Assembly (NCBI RefSeq): GCF_003205615.1 | Contig: NZ_PYBV01000055.1 | Location: forward strand, 1-64,000 | Origin: Micromonospora arborensis | Lineage (GTDB): Bacteria > Actinomycetota > Actinomycetes > Mycobacteriales > Micromonosporaceae | Reading direction: 5' to 3' | Length of the DNA: 64,000 nucleotides | In this document: positions 20,388 to 31,316 of the stretch, piece by piece | Layout of the letters: the number at the start of each line of letters is the position of its first letter | Numbering within the stretch: position 1 is the stretch's first letter | Translations under genes and position numbers: made by a program | Notes under the pieces: generated by a model | The model's input: only the letters and a program-made list of their open reading frames with translations | What the model was told of the DNA's origin: nothing | The model's database searches: none

Positions 20388-22825
20388 TGCTGCGCCGAAT
20401 CGCGCCCGCCCTGTTGACCGTGCTCGTGGTGGCCCTGGGCGTCACCGCGCTGGCCGCCCGCCCACCCCGGGGTGTCCCGCAACGCACCGCCGACTTCGTG
20501 GTGCTCGCCGGGGTCGCCGGGTTGCGGTGGGAGGACGTGGATCCGCAGAGCACCCCGACGTTGTGGCGGATGGCCCAGGACGGGTCGATCGGCTCGCTGT
20601 CGGTGCGTTCCGCGCACCGACCCACCTGCCCGGTGGACGGCTGGTTGACCCTGGGCGCGGGCAGTTTCGCCGCGTGGAACGGTAGCCGGGTGGCCGACGG
20701 GTGCCCGCCGGCCGGGGTGGCGGTGGAGCAACCCGACGGCATCGGCGCGAACCTGCCCGACCAGGAGAGCGTGGTGCAGTACAACCAGCAGCGCCTGTCC
20801 TGGGGTGCCCTGCCCGGGTCGCTGTCGGAGTCGGTCCGCTGTTCCGTCGCGGTGGGCCCGGGTGCGGCCGTGGCGGCGGCCCGACCGTTCGGCCGTGTCG
20901 ACCGGTACGCGTCGGCGTTGCCGGCCGATCCGCGAGGGCTGCTCGGCTCGTGCGTCCTGAGCATCGTCGACCTCGGCACGGTCGAGGGGACCGACCCGGC
21001 GTCGCGTGCCGAGGAGGCCCGAGCGGCGGACGCCCAACTGGCCCGGGTGCTGGCGGCCCGACCACCACGGTCGTTGGTGCTGGTCGCGGGGATCTCCGAT
21101 ACCGCCGCGCCGTCGCGGCTGCACGTGGCGGTCGCAGACGGGCCGGGCTGGGAGCGGGGATGGCTCACCTCGGCCAGCACCGGCCGGGACGGCTATCTGC
21201 AACTTGTCGACCTCGCGCCGACCGCCCTCGCCGCGCTGGGCCGGCCGATGCCGGAGCGACTCTTCCTCGGCCGTCCGGCGATCAGCACCGGTGGTCGTCC
21301 CACCGACCTGGCGGACGCGATCGACGCCCCGGTGAACGCCGATCGGGAGGCGTCCGCCCAGCGGAGCATCTCCGGCCGGTTCTTCACCCTGCTCGCCGTC
21401 GTGCAGGTGTTGCTGGCGCTGGCCATCCTGCCGTTGCTGCGTCGGGCCCGACCGCACGCCGGGCCGACCGGCCCGACCCCGGTCTCCGCGCGGATCGTGG
21501 CGGTGGTGGAGGTGCTGCTGGTCGCCGCGGCGTTGACGGTCCCGGCGGCGCTGCTCGCCGACGCGGTGCCCTGGTGGCGTGGTGAGCACCCCGGCTGGAT
21601 CTTCGCCGGGGTCACCGCGTTGTTGGTGGCCGCCGGCACCGCGGCGGTGCGGTTCGCCCCCGGGTACGCGGGCACCCTCGGCCCGGTGGGCGCGGTGGCC
21701 GGCCTCACCACCCTCGTCGTCGGGCTGGACGTGCTCACCGGGGCCAGCCTCCAACTCAACGGGGTGGTGGGCTACTCCGCGTTGCAGGGAGGCCGCTACG
21801 CCGGGCTGAGCACGGTGGGGCTGGGCGCGTTCCTCGCGGGCGCGTTGCTCGCCGGGGGTTGGCTCGCGCAACGGGTGCACCGCGGCTGGCGGCCGGCGGT
21901 GATGGTGGCTGTGGGTGGCCTCGCCGTGGTGGTGGTCGGCAGCCCGTACCTGGGTGCCGACCCGGTCGGTGCGATCGCGCTCACCGCCGGGGTGAGCGTC
22001 GCCGCCGTGATCAGCGCCGGCGGCTGGTTGACGATCAGCCGGTTGGCCTGGGCCAGCATGGCCGCCCTGGCGGTCGGCATCGGCTTCGCCGTGGTGGATC
22101 TGCGCCGCCCGGCGGCGGAGCGGGGCAGCCTGGGTCGGTTCCTCTCCGCGCTCGGCGACGGCACCGGCGGATTCACCGTGCACCGATCCAGCACGGAGAA
22201 TTTCGAGACGTTGGTCAACAGCCCGCTGACCGTGCTCGCGTTGGCCGGTGGGTTGCTGGTGTGGTTCGCCCTGCTGCAGCCGTGGGGTGGGCTGATGCGG
22301 TTGTTCGGCATCTACCCGGCGGTCCGGGCCGCGTTGGCCGGCACCGTGGTCGCCGCTGTGCTCGGTGGTGTGCTCGACGGTGCGGCGCTGGACGTGATGG
22401 GCGCCGCCGCCGCGCTGGTGGTGCCGATGGCCGCCCTGGCATCGCTGCGGGTCCTCGGGCACGCCGCCGACCGGACCCGCCCCGCCCCGGGCCGCTCCCG
22501 CGCGGACGCCGACGACGACTCGGGGCCGGGTGGGATTGGCCCGGCCGCTGGGGGCGACGGCCCGACCGGTGGTGGGGGGCCGCTGGGCGCGGTCCACCCG
22601 CGTCCGATCAGCGGCCCGCCCGCGCCCGCGAAGGCGCTCGCGCCGCCGGAAACCCCGGTCGACCGCGCCACCGACGCCGACGACGACCCGGTGGAACCGA
22701 CCGCGAGCGGGTCGACCGACCCGGCGGGGCCGACCGCGAGCGGGTCGGCTCCGGACGCGGCGCCGGCGGTGCCCGTGCCGCCCCGGCAGGTCACCCGATC
22801 ATCGACCGAGGTTGCCGCGCCCTGA
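20387..22825 (+). CDS. Large integral membrane protein with alkaline-phosphatase-like ectodomain
   Basis: An 812-residue protein. One N-terminal helix leads to an extracytoplasmic domain (about 40-320) whose pattern (STPTLWRMAQDGSIGSLSVR, GRDGYLQLVDLAPTALAALG) recalls the alkaline phosphatase superfamily, though the metal ligands are not clearly kept. About ten membrane helices follow (about 330-690), then a disordered Pro/Asp-rich tail. The start overlaps the glycosyltransferase stop (TGATG), so it is the last gene of the four-gene envelope unit. Proteins of this build are conserved and uncharacterised in actinobacteria. Confidence 0.75.
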   Translation: MLRRIAPALLTVLVVALGVTALAARPPRGVPQRTADFVVLAGVAGLRWEDVDPQSTPTLWRMAQDGSIGSLSVRSAHRPTCPVDGWLTLGAGSFAAWNGSRVADGCPPAGVAVEQPDGIGANLPDQESVVQYNQQRLSWGALPGSLSESVRCSVAVGPGAAVAAARPFGRVDRYASALPADPRGLLGSCVLSIVDLGTVEGTDPASRAEEARAADAQLARVLAARPPRSLVLVAGISDTAAPSRLHVAVADGPGWERGWLTSASTGRDGYLQLVDLAPTALAALGRPMPERLFLGRPAISTGGRPTDLADAIDAPVNADREASAQRSISGRFFTLLAVVQVLLALAILPLLRRARPHAGPTGPTPVSARIVAVVEVLLVAAALTVPAALLADAVPWWRGEHPGWIFAGVTALLVAAGTAAVRFAPGYAGTLGPVGAVAGLTTLVVGLDVLTGASLQLNGVVGYSALQGGRYAGLSTVGLGAFLAGALLAGGWLAQRVHRGWRPAVMVAVGGLAVVVVGSPYLGADPVGAIALTAGVSVAAVISAGGWLTISRLAWASMAALAVGIGFAVVDLRRPAAERGSLGRFLSALGDGTGGFTVHRSSTENFETLVNSPLTVLALAGGLLVWFALLQPWGGLMRLFGIYPAVRAALAGTVVAAVLGGVLDGAALDVMGAAAALVVPMAALASLRVLGHAADRTRPAPGRSRADADDDSGPGGIGPAAGGDGPTGGGGPLGAVHPRPISGPPAPAKALAPPETPVDRATDADDDPVEPTASGSTDPAGPTASGSAPDAAPAVPVPPRQVTRSSTEVAAP

Positions 22826-22961
22826 CCGTCGGACCTCGTCCGGGTGGCCCGGTGGTGTCGCAGCCGGGGTGCGGCCTGCGGGTACCCGTCCGGGAGGTGT
22901 TACCGTCGAGTCCCGTGGATCGCGTGATCACTTTGTTGATCAAGCACGGCGGTCTGCATGA

Positions 22962-24754
<1,793 letters not shown>

Positions 24755-24810
24755 ATCAGGCTCAGCAGCGTGGCGCCTCGCGCCGCCGCCGAGCACAGCG
24801 AGGCGACGGC

Positions 24811-25419
24811 GTGAGCGAGCGCGGCGAGCACCGCTACGAGGTGCGCTCGCGCGAGGAGCGGTACCGGGGGCGGATCTTCGACGTGGTCACCGACGAGGTG
24901 ACCATGCCGGGCGGCGGGACCGGGCTGCGGGACCTCGTCCGGCACGTTGGGGCGGTGGCCGTGGTGGCGCTCGACGACGCCGGCCGGGTGGTGCTGATCC
25001 GGCAGTACCGGCACCCGGTCGGGCGGCACCTGTGGGAGCTGCCCGCCGGGCTGATGGACGTCTCCGGCGAGGAGTTGCCGGCCGCCGCGTTGCGGGAGTT
25101 GGCCGAGGAGGCGGACCTCACCGCCGCGCGGATCGACGTGCTGGTCGACCTGCACAGCTCGCCCGGGTTCACCAACGAGTTGGTGCGGGTCTTCCTGGCG
25201 AGGGACCTGACCGCGGTGCCGGCCGACGAGCGCCACGAGCGCCGCGACGAGGAGGCCGACCTGCAGGTCGTCCGCTTCGACCTGGACCAGGCCGTCGCGA
25301 TGGTCCTGGCCGGTGAGGTCACCAACGCGTCCGCGGTGGCCGGGCTGCTGGCCGCGGCCCGGGCCCGGGACACCGGCTGGTCGGGGCTGCGTCCGGCGGA
25401 CGCGCCGCTGCCACGCTGA
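24811..25419 (+). CDS. Nudix hydrolase, ADP-ribose pyrophosphatase type
   Basis: A 202-residue Nudix protein. The box runs GLMDVSGEE-LPAAALRELAEEADL, with the REL..EE core. The N-terminal RGRIFDVVTDEV and the SSPGFTNELVRVFLARDL phrase match ADP-ribose pyrophosphatases, which split ADP-ribose to AMP and ribose phosphate. The position after pyrG is the usual actinobacterial one. The GTG start and first codons come from the dispersed repeat, so the true N-terminus may be a few residues in. Confidence 0.88.
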   Translation: MSERGEHRYEVRSREERYRGRIFDVVTDEVTMPGGGTGLRDLVRHVGAVAVVALDDAGRVVLIRQYRHPVGRHLWELPAGLMDVSGEELPAAALRELAEEADLTAARIDVLVDLHSSPGFTNELVRVFLARDLTAVPADERHERRDEEADLQVVRFDLDQAVAMVLAGEVTNASAVAGLLAAARARDTGWSGLRPADAPLPR

Positions 25420-25456
25420 GCGTCGTCGCCGGTCCAGCTGGCGAGGGAGTACGCGC

Positions 25457-25490
25457 AAAGGGGCCCCGCGGTCAACCGCGGGGCCCCTTT
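25457..25490. terminator. Strong bidirectional terminator
   Basis: A perfect 15-base stem (AAAGGGGCCCCGCGG and its complement) with a TCAA loop, between the convergent Nudix and TM2 genes. The A and T runs at the stem ends let it serve both strands. Confidence 0.9.
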
Positions 25491-25501
25491 CGCTGGCTGG
25501 T

Positions 25502-25777
25502 CTAGGAGTCGCGCAGCGGACGGCCCTGCGCGTCCGTGCCGCCGTTGACCAGGATGAGGATGCCGTCGATGACGCCCCAGAGAGCGCCGAAGCCGCAGGT
25601 CACCAGGCTCACGACGAGCTGGAGAACGGCGATCTTGGTGTGTCCGGTGTAGAACCGACCGGCACCGAAGGTGCCGAGCAGGATGCCGAGGATGCCCGCG
25701 ACGATCTTGCTCTTGTCGGAGACGCCCTGGGGGTACCCCGGCTGGGGGTACCCGGGCTGGTAAGGAGGAGTGGTCAT
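25502..25777 (-). CDS. TM2 domain membrane protein
   Basis: A 91-residue protein. A short PPYQPGYPQPGYPQG cytoplasmic region is followed by two hydrophobic helices: IVAGILGILLGTFGAGRFY, then VLQLVVSLVTCGFGALWGVIDGILIL. The G-x-x-G-x-H/R-R-FY pattern and the D-G-I/L-x-x-L motif define TM2 proteins. The function is unknown. The ATG at 25777 gives the usual MTTPP start; an ATG four codons earlier exists and no clear ribosome site precedes either. It is divergent from ald. Confidence 0.85.
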   Translation of the reverse strand: MTTPPYQPGYPQPGYPQGVSDKSKIVAGILGILLGTFGAGRFYTGHTKIAVLQLVVSLVTCGFGALWGVIDGILILVNGGTDAQGRPLRDS

Positions 25778-26070
25778 GCGCGGACACATTAGTGATCGAC
25801 TCGTCCGCTGTCCGCACCGGCACCCAGCAGATGGGACGATAGTGGTCGAACACTGTCCTGACGGTTGAGGCGATGATCGACCGGCGAATCCGGGCGGTGC
25901 CCTGACACTCCGTCAGGACACCCGGGCACCGGATGCCACTGTGCTGGCTCGCGGTGGCACCGGACGCGCCTAGACTGCCGCCGGCGGGACCGGTGGACCG
26001 CGGTGGCAAAGGGGCCATTGCGGCGCCGAGCAGTCGGGGGAGAGCAGCCCCGAAGAGAGGTGTCTGCATC

Positions 26071-27186
26071 GTGAAGGTCGGAATCCCACGCGAGGTCAAG
26101 AACCACGAGTACCGCGTGGCGATCACGCCAGCGGGCGTCAACGAGTTCACCCGCAGCGGCCACGAGGTCTTCATCGAGTCCGGCGCCGGGCTCGGCTCCA
26201 GCATCACCGACGAGGAGTTCGCCGCCGCCGGCGCGAAGATCCTCGCCACCGCCGACGAGGTCTGGGAGACCGCCGAGCTGGTGCTCAAGGTCAAGGAGCC
26301 GATCGCCGAGGAGCACCACCGGATGCGTCCCGGGCAGGTGCTCTTCACCTACCTGCACCTGGCCGCCTCCAAGGAGTGCACCGACGCGCTGCTCGACCGC
26401 AAGGTCACCGGCATCGCGTACGAGACCGTCGAGCTGCCCGACCGGTCGCTGCCGCTGCTCGCCCCGATGTCCGAGGTGGCCGGCCGGCTCGCCCCGCAGG
26501 TGGGCGCCTTCTACATGATGCGTACCGGCGGCGGGCGCGGTGTGCTGCCCGGTGGTGTCTCCGGGGTGTACGCGGCCAAGACCGTGGTCATCGGCGCCGG
26601 CGTCTCCGGCCTGAACGCCGCAGCGATCGCGCTGGGCCTGCAGTCCGAGGTGCTGCTGCTGGACAAGAACGTCGCCCGGCTGCGCTCGGCCGACGCCATC
26701 TACCGCGGCCACCTGCAGACCGTCGCCTCCAACGCCTACGAGGTCGAGCGGGCGGTGCTCGACGCCGACCTGGTCATCGGCGCGGTGTTGGTGCCCGGCG
26801 CGAAGGCCCCAAAGCTGATCTCCAACGAGCTGGTCTCCCGGATGAAGCCGGGCAGTGTGCTCGTCGACATCGCCATCGACCAGGGCGGCTGCTTCGAGGA
26901 CTCGCGCCCCACGACCCACGCCGACCCGGTCTACAAGGTGCACGAGTCGATCTTCTACTGCGTCGCGAACATGCCCGGCGCGGTGCCGAACACCAGCACG
27001 TACGCCCTGACCAACGTCACCCTGCCGTACGCGCTGGAGTTGGCCAACCACGGTTGGCGTGAGGCGCTGCGCCGCGACCCGGCGTTGGGGCTGGGCCTGA
27101 ACACCCACGACGGGCACGTCACCTACGGCCCGGTCGCCGAGGCGCACGGCATGGACGTGCTCCCGCTGGCCGACGTGCTGGCCTGA
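26071..27186 (+). CDS. ald: Alanine dehydrogenase
   Basis: A 371-residue enzyme, the normal family length, that interconverts L-alanine and pyruvate with NADH and ammonia. It begins [20 protein letters not shown]. The NAD-binding loop is [18 protein letters not shown], and the active-site lysine and His regions (KVKEP, YLHLAA) are present. GAAGAGAGG precedes the GTG by 10 bases. The 280-base gap to the divergent TM2 gene should hold the promoter; no AldR site was identified by eye. It stands just before xerD, 38 bases away. Confidence 0.95.
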   Translation: MKVGIPREVKNHEYRVAITPAGVNEFTRSGHEVFIESGAGLGSSITDEEFAAAGAKILATADEVWETAELVLKVKEPIAEEHHRMRPGQVLFTYLHLAASKECTDALLDRKVTGIAYETVELPDRSLPLLAPMSEVAGRLAPQVGAFYMMRTGGGRGVLPGGVSGVYAAKTVVIGAGVSGLNAAAIALGLQSEVLLLDKNVARLRSADAIYRGHLQTVASNAYEVERAVLDADLVIGAVLVPGAKAPKLISNELVSRMKPGSVLVDIAIDQGGCFEDSRPTTHADPVYKVHESIFYCVANMPGAVPNTSTYALTNVTLPYALELANHGWREALRRDPALGLGLNTHDGHVTYGPVAEAHGMDVLPLADVLA

Positions 27187-27224
27187 GCGGTGGCGGGCTG
27201 ACCAGCGGCACGGACTCCGCCGGC

Positions 27225-28190
27225 GTGGGCGATGAGCCCACGCCGGCGCTGCGCCGTGCCGTGCGCGGCTACCTCGACCACCTCACCGTCGAACGTGGCC
27301 TGTCGGCGAACACGCTCACGTCGTACCGCCGGGATCTGGACCGCTATCTGGCGACCCTGGCCGATGCCGGCGTCGCCGACCTCGCGTCGGTCGGCGCCGG
27401 CCTCGTCGAGTCGCACCTGGCGCGGCTGCGCACCGGCGACGACGCACACCCGCCGCTGGCGGTCTCCTCCGCCGCCCGCGCAGCCAGCGCGGTACGCGGC
27501 CTGCACCGCTTCGCGCTGCGCGAAGGACTGGCCGGCGCCGACCCCAGCCGCGACGTCCGCCCGCCCACCCCGCCCCGGCGGCTGCCCCGAGCGCTGCCGG
27601 TCGGCGACGTGGTCCGGCTGCTGGACACCGCCGGCCCGATCACCGCGACCGGCGAGGACGCGCCCCTCGCGCTGCGCGACCGGGCGCTGCTGGAGTTCCT
27701 GTACGGCACCGGCGCGCGGATCTCCGAAGCGGTCGGCGCCGCCGTGGACGACCTGGACACCGACGAGGGCACCGTGCTGCTGCGCGGAAAGGGCGGCCGG
27801 GTGCGGCTGGTGCCGATCGGCGGGTACGCCGTCGACGCGGTGCGCGCCTACCTGGTCCGGGCCCGTCCCGGCCTGGCCGCCGCCGGTCGGGGCACCCCGG
27901 CGGTCTTTCTCAACGCCCGCGGTGGCGCGTTGACCCGGCAGGGCGCCTGGGGCATCCTGCGCGGCGCAGCCGGCCGGGCCGGGCTGCCCGTCGACGGGCC
28001 CACCGCCGTCTCCCCGCACACCCTGCGCCACTCGTACGCGACCCACCTGCTCGACGGCGGCGCCGACGTCCGGGTGGTCCAGGAGTTGCTCGGCCACGCA
28101 TCGGTGACCACGACGCAGGTCTACACCTTGGTCACCGTCGAGCGGCTGCGTGAGGTGTACGCCACCGCCCACCCGCGCGCCCGGGGCTGA
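27225..28190 (+). CDS. xerD: Site-specific tyrosine recombinase XerD
   Basis: A 321-residue recombinase for chromosome dimer resolution at dif. The N-terminal core-binding domain covers 1-110. Catalytic residues are visible: Arg165 (GARISEA), Lys189 (RGKGGR), His265/Arg268 ([10 protein letters not shown]), His291 (LLGHAS) and Tyr300 (TTTQVY). Adjacency to parA, scpA and scpB is the normal chromosomal setting and argues against its being a phage integrase. The GTG start is supported mainly by N-terminal similarity to the family. Confidence 0.93.
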   Translation: MGDEPTPALRRAVRGYLDHLTVERGLSANTLTSYRRDLDRYLATLADAGVADLASVGAGLVESHLARLRTGDDAHPPLAVSSAARAASAVRGLHRFALREGLAGADPSRDVRPPTPPRRLPRALPVGDVVRLLDTAGPITATGEDAPLALRDRALLEFLYGTGARISEAVGAAVDDLDTDEGTVLLRGKGGRVRLVPIGGYAVDAVRAYLVRARPGLAAAGRGTPAVFLNARGGALTRQGAWGILRGAAGRAGLPVDGPTAVSPHTLRHSYATHLLDGGADVRVVQELLGHASVTTTQVYTLVTVERLREVYATAHPRARG

Positions 28191-28370
28191 CCCCGGTCGC
28201 GGTCGGCTCCGACACGCCGGGCCGGTGCTGAACCCCCTGCTGGTCGGTGGCGTACAGTCGGCATCGGCGCGGACCTCCTGGAGCGAGACGACCGGGGTGC
28301 GCAGCGGCGCCGCGAAGGACGTCGGACGGCTCCGGCGCCGGGTGGGTCGTCGGGAGGGGGCAACGAGCAC

Positions 28371-29294
28371 ATGGCTGGCAACGGTGACCGTGCCGAGACC
28401 TGGACGTCGGAGCTCCGCGAGCAGCAGGCCACGCTCGGCGCGGACCTGGGTCCTGCGGACCCGGCTGCCTACACGATGCGCAAGCCCATCCCGGAGCCGA
28501 TGCCCACCGACCGGCACGGCCCGGCGCGCATCATCGCGATGGCCAACCAGAAGGGCGGCGTCGGCAAGACCACCACCACCATCAACCTGGGCGCGGCCCT
28601 CGCCGAGTACGGCCGCAAGGTGCTGCTTGTCGACTTCGACCCGCAGGGCGCCCTCTCGGTGGGGTTGGGGGTCAACCCGCACAACCTCGACCTGTCCATC
28701 TACAACCTGCTCATGCAGGACGACATCATCGCCGAGGACGTCGTCATCAAGACCGACGTCGCGGGGCTGCACCTGCTGCCGGCCAACATCGACCTCTCCG
28801 CCGCCGAGATCCAGCTCGTCAACGAGGTGGCCCGGGAGATGGCCCTGGCCCGGGTGCTGCGCACGGTCCGCAAGGAATACGACTACATCCTGATCGACTG
28901 CCAGCCCTCACTCGGCCTGCTGGCGATCAACGCGTTGACCGTCGCGCACGGCGTGCTCATCCCGCTCGAGTGCGAGTTCTTCAGCCTGCGCGGTGTGGCG
29001 CTGCTGCTGGACACCATCGACAAGGTTCGGGAGCGGCTCAACTTCGACCTGGAGCTCGAGGGCATCCTCGCCACCATGTACGACAGCCGCACCACGCACT
29101 GCCGCCAGGTCCTGCAGCGGGTGGTGGAGGCGTTCGGCGACAAGGTCTACCAGACGGTCATCACCAAGACGGTGAAGTTCCCCGAGTCCACCGTGGCCGG
29201 TGCGCCCATCACGACGATGGACCCGGCGTCCTCCGGGGCGCGGAACTACCGTCAGCTGGCCCGCGAGGTGATCGCCGCCCAGTCGGAGCGGTAG
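28371..29294 (+). CDS. ParA family chromosome-partition ATPase
   Basis: A 307-residue ATPase. The deviant Walker A, KGGVGKTTTTINL (residues 61-73), is followed by VLLVDFDPQG and the CQPSLGLLAINAL segment. An unstructured 50-residue start precedes it. This is the ParA-like protein that precedes scpA in actinobacteria, distinct from the parA of the parAB operon near oriC; no parB lies here and no parS sequence (TGTTTCACGTGAAACA) was seen. It may act with condensin ScpAB. Confidence 0.92.
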   Translation: MAGNGDRAETWTSELREQQATLGADLGPADPAAYTMRKPIPEPMPTDRHGPARIIAMANQKGGVGKTTTTINLGAALAEYGRKVLLVDFDPQGALSVGLGVNPHNLDLSIYNLLMQDDIIAEDVVIKTDVAGLHLLPANIDLSAAEIQLVNEVAREMALARVLRTVRKEYDYILIDCQPSLGLLAINALTVAHGVLIPLECEFFSLRGVALLLDTIDKVRERLNFDLELEGILATMYDSRTTHCRQVLQRVVEAFGDKVYQTVITKTVKFPESTVAGAPITTMDPASSGARNYRQLAREVIAAQSER

Positions 29295-29335
29295 CCGGAA
29301 CGCCCGGTGCCCGCCTCGTGGACTACGGTCGTCCG

Positions 29336-30400
29336 GTGACCGCGCCACCCCTCGACCCGCCGGAGACCGCCGCTGCGGCAGTGGTCGACGGTGTGCCGCC
29401 CACCGACCCGGTTACCAGCGGTTTCACGGTGCGGCTGGCCAACTTCACCGGCCCGTTCGACCTGCTGCTGCAACTGATCGGCAAGCACAAACTCGACGTG
29501 ACCGAAGTGGCCCTGCACACGGTCACCGACGAGTTCATCGCCTACATCCGGGCCATGGGTGACGACTGGGACCTGGACGAGGCCAGCGAGTTCCTGCTCA
29601 TCGCCGCGACCCTGCTCGACCTGAAGGCGGCCCGGCTGCTGCCCGCCGCCGAGGTGGAGGACGAGGCCGACCTCGCCCTGCTGGAGGCCCGGGACCTGCT
29701 CTTCGCCCGGCTGCTGCAGTACAAGGCGTACAAGGAGGCGGCGGCGCACATCGCCGAGTTGGAAGCCGTCGGCGGCCGCCGGTACCCGCGGGCGGTCAGC
29801 CTGGAGGCCCGCTACGCCGAGGCGCTGCCCGACCTGGTGCTCGGCATCGGCCCCCAGCGGCTGCTGAAGCTGGCCGTGAGGGCAATGACCCCGAAACCGG
29901 TGCCGGAGGTCTCCATCGCCCACGTGCACATGGTCCGGGTCAGTGTCCGAGAACACGCGGCGATCCTCAGCGCCCGGCTGCGCCGGGCCGGCACGGCCAC
30001 GTTCTCGCTGCTCTGCGCCGAGTGCGAGGCGACCCTGGAGGTCGTCGCGCGGTTCCTCGCGCTGCTGGAGCTGTATCGGGAGGGCCTGGTGTCCTTCGTG
30101 CAGGAGCAGGCCCTGGAGGAGCTGACCGTGCGCTGGACCGGCCCGGCCGACGGCGACACCGACCTGCACGTCGACGAGTACGCCGGCACCCCGGCCGACC
30201 CGGAGCCTGGGCGTGCGCCGGCGGGGCTTGGGCCGGCGGAGGTCGGGCCTGGGCCGGCGGGGCCTGAGCCTGAGCAGGTGGGGGCTGAGCCTGCGCCGGC
30301 GGGGGCTGAGCCTGCGCTAGCGGGGGTTGGGTCTGAGTCGGTGGGGGAGGCCGGCGGGCCGGACAGAACGGGAACGACGGAGGGTGAGCGGGATGAGTGA
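29336..30400 (+). CDS. scpA: Segregation and condensation protein A
   Basis: A 354-residue kleisin of the SMC-ScpAB condensin. The core (about 25-280) starts FTVRLANFTGPFDLLLQLIGKHKLDVTEVAL and ends ELTVRWTG. The remaining 70 residues are a low-complexity Pro/Ala/Glu/Gly tail coded by degenerate GCCGGCGGGG repeats (about 30205-30340), which is unusual. The GTG at 29336 is preferred; a GTG six codons earlier is also in frame. The stop overlaps the scpB start by eight bases, so the two subunits are translationally coupled. Confidence 0.93.
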   Translation: MTAPPLDPPETAAAAVVDGVPPTDPVTSGFTVRLANFTGPFDLLLQLIGKHKLDVTEVALHTVTDEFIAYIRAMGDDWDLDEASEFLLIAATLLDLKAARLLPAAEVEDEADLALLEARDLLFARLLQYKAYKEAAAHIAELEAVGGRRYPRAVSLEARYAEALPDLVLGIGPQRLLKLAVRAMTPKPVPEVSIAHVHMVRVSVREHAAILSARLRRAGTATFSLLCAECEATLEVVARFLALLELYREGLVSFVQEQALEELTVRWTGPADGDTDLHVDEYAGTPADPEPGRAPAGLGPAEVGPGPAGPEPEQVGAEPAPAGAEPALAGVGSESVGEAGGPDRTGTTEGERDE

Positions 30401-31316
30401 CGAGGAACGCCGGGACTCGCTGGCCGACCAGGCCGCCGCCTGGGTCCCCCCATGGGACCGCCCCCGCCCGCCGGCCGCCGACACCGCCGCAGCCTCCACT
30501 GCCTCCGAGCCCGACGAGCCCGACGAGCCCTCCAAGCCCGACGAGCCCGACGAGGAACGGGGGACCGACCGGCTCGCACCCCTGCCCGTCACCGTCCCGC
30601 CGTCGACCCTGGAAGATCTTGGAAGCAAAGTGCCCTTGCAGGGGCCGGAATCTTCCAAGATCTCTGCTGAGCCGGGCGCGGAGAAGTCGCGCGGGGCTGC
30701 GGACGTACCCTCTCGGCCGGTCGCGGGGCGGCGGCGGGTGATGGCCGCGCCGGAGCCCGCGCCCGAATTGTCCGACACCGAGTTGCGCGGCGCCCTCGAG
30801 GCGATCCTGCTGGTGGTCGACGAGCCGGTCAGTGAGCTGGTCCTGGCCCAGATCCTGGAACAGCCCGCCGAACGGGTCGGGCCGATGCTCGACGAGATCG
30901 CCGCCGGCTACACCGCGGCGGGGCACGGGTTCGAGCTGCGCCGGGCGGCCGGCGGGTGGCGGCTGTACACCCGGCCGGAATACGCTACGTACGTCGAACG
31001 GTTCGTGTTGGACGGGCAATCGGTGCGGCTGACCCAGGCAGCGTTGGAGACGCTCGCCGTGGTCGCCTACAAGCAGCCGGTGACCCGTTCGCGAATCTCA
31101 GCCATCCGGGGTGTGAACTGCGACGGGGTCATCCGTACGCTGGTCACCCGCGGCCTCGTCGAGGAGTGCGGCACCGAACAGGACAGCGGGGCGTTCCTCT
31201 ACCGGACCACCACGTTGTTCCTGGAGAAGCTCGGGCTGAACACCGTCGACGAGCTGCCGCCCCTCGCACCCTTCCTGCCCGACGACGTAGAAGAGCTTGC
31301 TGATGCGACCCGATAA
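30393..31316 (+). CDS. scpB: Segregation and condensation protein B
   Basis: A 307-residue protein. The two winged helices of ScpB fill about 125-290, with LRGALEAILLVVDEPVSELVLA and AALETLAVVAYKQPVTRSRISAIRGVNCDGVIRTL. The first 120 residues are a disordered Asp/Glu/Pro-rich extension that other ScpB proteins mostly lack. Within it, codons 74-91 are made by a 50-base palindromic element. It overlaps scpA by eight bases and is followed by rluB, whose start lies 14 bases inside this gene's end. Confidence 0.93.
   Translation: MSDEERRDSLADQAAAWVPPWDRPRPPAADTAAASTASEPDEPDEPSKPDEPDEERGTDRLAPLPVTVPPSTLEDLGSKVPLQGPESSKISAEPGAEKSRGAADVPSRPVAGRRRVMAAPEPAPELSDTELRGALEAILLVVDEPVSELVLAQILEQPAERVGPMLDEIAAGYTAAGHGFELRRAAGGWRLYTRPEYATYVERFVLDGQSVRLTQAALETLAVVAYKQPVTRSRISAIRGVNCDGVIRTLVTRGLVEECGTEQDSGAFLYRTTTLFLEKLGLNTVDELPPLAPFLPDDVEELADATR
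30614..30663. repeat. Palindromic element inserted in the scpB reading frame
   Basis: Perfect 12-base inverted arms, AGATCTTGGAAG and CTTCCAAGATCT, flank a 26-base centre with a smaller GCCC/GGGC stem. It reads in frame as roughly EDLGSKVPLQGPESSKIS within the disordered ScpB N-terminus. Its higher AT content and exact symmetry contrast with the surrounding code. I recall similar GATCTTGGAAG palindromes elsewhere in Micromonosporaceae, but this is the only copy seen here. Confidence 0.75.

Noticed and set aside
27225-28190. XerD as the integrase of the tRNA-Pro island
   Set aside because: It sits in its normal chromosomal place with parA-scpA-scpB, 6 kb from the att site, and has XerD length and motifs.
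28191-28370. A parS centromere site near parA
   Set aside because: No TGTTTCACGTGAAACA-like sequence was seen, and no parB gene follows.
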